Below, piece after piece: positions 63,437 through 64,000 of a stretch of DNA of 64,000 bases. Within the stretch, counting starts at the first letter, position 1. The number at the start of each line of letters is the position of its first letter. The notes beneath the pieces are model-generated. The model saw nothing but the letters and a program-made list of their open reading frames with translations, made no database searches and had not been told where the DNA came from. Position numbers and translations under genes: made by a program. The stretch lies in assembly GCF_000774145.1 (NCBI RefSeq), contig NZ_KN322986.1, forward strand, positions 62,001 through 126,000, given 5' to 3'. This stretch comes from Pseudomonas mediterranea CFBP 5447 (GTDB taxonomy: Bacteria; Pseudomonadota; Gammaproteobacteria; Pseudomonadales; Pseudomonadaceae).

Positions 63437-64000
63437 TCAGCGATAAACCGGGAAATCCGCGCACAGGGCTGCCACTTGCTGGGCGACATTGGCCTCGACA
63501 TCGGCATCGCCGAGGTTGTCGAGGATGTCGCAGATCCAGCCGGCCAGCGTCACGCACTGGGAAACCTTGAAGCCACGGGTGGTCACCGCCGGAGTACCGA
63601 TGCGCAGGCCCGAAGTCACGAATGGCGACTGCGGATCGTTCGGCACGGCGTTCTTGTTGACGGTGATGTGAGCGCGACCCAGGGCGGCATCGGCGTCCTT
63701 GCCGGTCAGGCCCTGACGGATCAGGCTGACCAGGAACAGGTGGTTATCGGTGCCGCCGGACACTACATCGTAGCCGCGCTTGATGAACACGCCAGCCATG
63801 GCCTGGGCGTTTTCGATCACTTGCTGCTGATAGGCCTTGAAACCAGGCTCCAGCGCTTCCTTGAAGCACACCGCCTTGCCGGCGATCACGTGCATCAGTG
63901 GGCCGCCCTGAGCGCCCGGGAATACCGCGGCGTTGAGCTTCTTCTCGATCTCTTCGTTGGACTTGGCCAGGATCAGGCCGCCACGTGGACCACGCAGGGT
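63437..64000 (-). CDS. glyA: Serine hydroxymethyltransferase, partial
   Basis: The window holds the C-terminal 187 residues. GlyA interconverts serine and glycine with THF, here likely the sox-linked copy that turns the glycine and methylene-THF from sarcosine into serine. Visible segments are [40 protein letters not shown] and [15 protein letters not shown]. The PLP lysine and the start lie beyond base 64000. Confidence 0.96.
   Translation of the reverse strand, partial: TLRGPRGGLILAKSNEEIEKKLNAAVFPGAQGGPLMHVIAGKAVCFKEALEPGFKAYQQQVIENAQAMAGVFIKRGYDVVSGGTDNHLFLVSLIRQGLTGKDADAALGRAHITVNKNAVPNDPQSPFVTSGLRIGTPAVTTRGFKVSQCVTLAGWICDILDNLGDADVEANVAQQVAALCADFPVYR

Noticed and set aside
1-64000. REP clusters as a CRISPR array
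   Set aside because: The repeats are scattered singly or in inverted pairs between genes, never as evenly spaced direct repeats, and no cas genes are present.

Overview
This is chromosomal DNA from a Pseudomonas, most likely a member of the P. fluorescens complex. The evidence is high GC content, the PQQ, biotin, CreBCD and heterotetrameric sarcosine oxidase loci in pseudomonad order, a GacA-box-controlled Rsm small RNA, and dense typical REP pairs (GTGGGAGCGAGCCTGCTCGCGAT and its inverse). The species cannot be settled from the window. I see no rRNA, tRNA, prophage or CRISPR array. Both ends cut a gene: an unknown protein at the left and glyA at the right.

Layout: 1-5.2 kb holds an unknown protein, an Lrp-type regulator and davBA (lysine to 5-aminovalerate). 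5.2-13 kb holds pqqF-A-B-C-D-E plus a tightly coupled S9 peptidase. 13.1-21.5 kb holds a YqaE/Pmp3 peptide, an Rsm small RNA with a perfect GacA box, three paralogous acyl-CoA dehydrogenases, a GGDEF cyclase between two of them, and a 98-aa protein. 21.6-26.3 kb is the biotin operon bioB-F-H-C-D, with comF and a ModE regulator diverging from it. 28-30 kb holds a Tat-exported PhoX-like phosphatase. 29.9-31.1 kb is an intact IS110-family insertion sequence sitting inside a REP. 31.2-40.1 kb holds srkA, rarD, a GcvR-like ACT protein, glcB, a response regulator, a cNMP/CBS/nucleotidyltransferase-like protein and a DnaQ-like exonuclease.

40.2-45.9 kb is a xenosiderophore uptake module: ECF sigma, FecR, TonB receptor, PepSY reductase-like protein and a small membrane protein. 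46-48.1 kb holds an MFS organic-acid carrier and a glutathione S-transferase whose stop codon lies in a 112-bp MITE-like repeat. 48.4-55.6 kb holds creD, creC, creB, a retropepsin-like protein, an acyltransferase, a DUF2780-type protein and two unknown genes. 55.7-64 kb is the one-carbon cluster glyA-soxB-D-A-G-purU-fdhA, which demethylates sarcosine from glycine betaine and handles the released C1 units.

The most striking observation is in the IS110 element. Its 200-nt leader folds by eye into two loops with the architecture of a bridge RNA. The first loop carries a 7-nt copy of the left REP target and a 7-nt complement of the right REP target. The second carries 5-nt matches to the two element ends around a CT core. 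The sequence thus appears to show how this element is guided to REPs, of which about nineteen exact unoccupied copies lie in this window.
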